Assembly: GCA_947500545.1 (NCBI GenBank)
Contig: CANMSO010000003.1
Location: 124,001 to 188,000, forward strand
Source of the DNA: an uncultured Aquimarina sp.
Lineage (GTDB): Bacteria; Bacteroidota; Bacteroidia; Flavobacteriales; Flavobacteriaceae
Direction of reading: 5' to 3'
DNA: 64,000 nt
The notes beneath the pieces are model-generated. The model was not told the DNA's origin. It made no database searches and was given only the letters and a program-made list of their open reading frames with translations. The position numbers and the translations under genes were made by a program. Position 1 is the stretch's first letter. Every line of letters begins with the position of its first letter. Shown piece after piece: positions 63,751-64,000 of this stretch.

Positions 63751-64000
63751 TTAATGATGTTCCTCATGATTACCAAAAGGTTTTAAAACAATACCGATAC
63801 TAAAAATAAATCCATCGGTTGGCGCATAAATTTCTGGAAATGTTGGATTTTCATGAGGTGGCAGTACCAAAGGTGAAAATCTACTTTGTCTTCGGTCTGT
63901 AAAGTTTTCAAAATTCATAAATGCACTTCCCCATTCAAAACTCCTCATCACCAGTAATCCCATGGTGATATAATCTGTAGTTTCTGTACCATTAGAGAGT
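63751..64000 (-). CDS. TonB-dependent receptor, C-terminal end (partial)
   Basis: Runs off the right edge; only the last 82 residues are present. The end FMNFENFTDRRQSRFSPLVL and EIYAPTDGFIFSIGIVLKPF are typical of the last barrel strands of Flavobacteriia TonB-dependent receptors. A His-rich tail (NHEEHH) follows, possibly metal-related. The full gene starts outside the window. Confidence 0.75.
   Translation of the reverse strand, partial: LSNGTETTDYITMGLLVMRSFEWGSAFMNFENFTDRRQSRFSPLVLPPHENPTFPEIYAPTDGFIFSIGIVLKPFGNHEEHH

Noticed and set aside
63567..63803. 78-codon plus-strand reading frame
   Set aside because: No family likeness, and it runs antisense into the end of a clear TonB-receptor frame.

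Overview
The window is low-GC chromosomal DNA from a member of the Bacteroidota, most likely a marine Flavobacteriaceae (Aquimarina-like is an inference, not a proof). Supporting evidence: the order rpmF-fabH-accB-accC; two secreted proteins ending in type IX secretion (T9SS) sorting domains; the C-terminus of a TonB-dependent receptor; many lipoproteins; and -7 promoter boxes of the Bacteroidota type (TAnnTTTG). No transposase, integrase, prophage or CRISPR array is visible.

Layout. 1-7.5 kb: housekeeping genes (L32, FabH, biotin carboxyl carrier and biotin carboxylase, a FAD oxidoreductase, a monofunctional transglycosylase) followed by two lipoproteins. 7.5-14 kb: mainly minus-strand genes (RecJ, an M50-like peptidase, a uracil-DNA-glycosylase family protein, RsmI, two tandem DoxX-like proteins). 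14-26 kb: Tdk-Alr, MscL, Asd, a prolyl oligopeptidase lipoprotein, an orphan ABC ATPase, a T9SS cargo protein, LpxH, QueD and small enzymes. 26-30.8 kb: an AraC regulator, two tiny paralogous membrane proteins, a MATE transporter, a GNAT enzyme, a universal stress protein and tRNA-Ala(GGC). 30.9-40.9 kb: an accessory-looking block of serine hydrolases, membrane-anchored AraC regulators, a second prolyl oligopeptidase interrupted by an in-frame TGA, and an alpha/beta hydrolase, closed by a tRNA 3'-end-like fragment.

41-63.4 kb is the most interesting part. A five-gene operon encodes a stand-alone receiver, an H-NOX haem nitric-oxide sensor, a PAS histidine kinase, an Hpt protein and a LytTR-type response regulator. 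Next come a giant T9SS surface protein and, after a decayed AlbA/RecG-like gene, a surface-polysaccharide gene set: a TPR/YaiO-like outer-membrane barrel, two STAS proteins, a flippase, a GT4, a GH5-like enzyme, an Ig-like protein, a GT-C-like membrane protein and a polyprenyl-phosphate GT2. Upstream of five transcription units (near 41.0, 44.8, 53.2, 55.1 and 62.4 kb) I find 11-bp direct repeats (consensus CCATTCACCGA) with a strict 21-bp period. In all five the promoter-proximal repeat ends exactly 30 bp before a -7-like box. This is the layout expected for a LytTR activator. I infer a regulon in which the H-NOX phosphorelay, through the LytTR regulator at 44.0 kb, controls its own operon, a surface protein and a polysaccharide assembly/export system.
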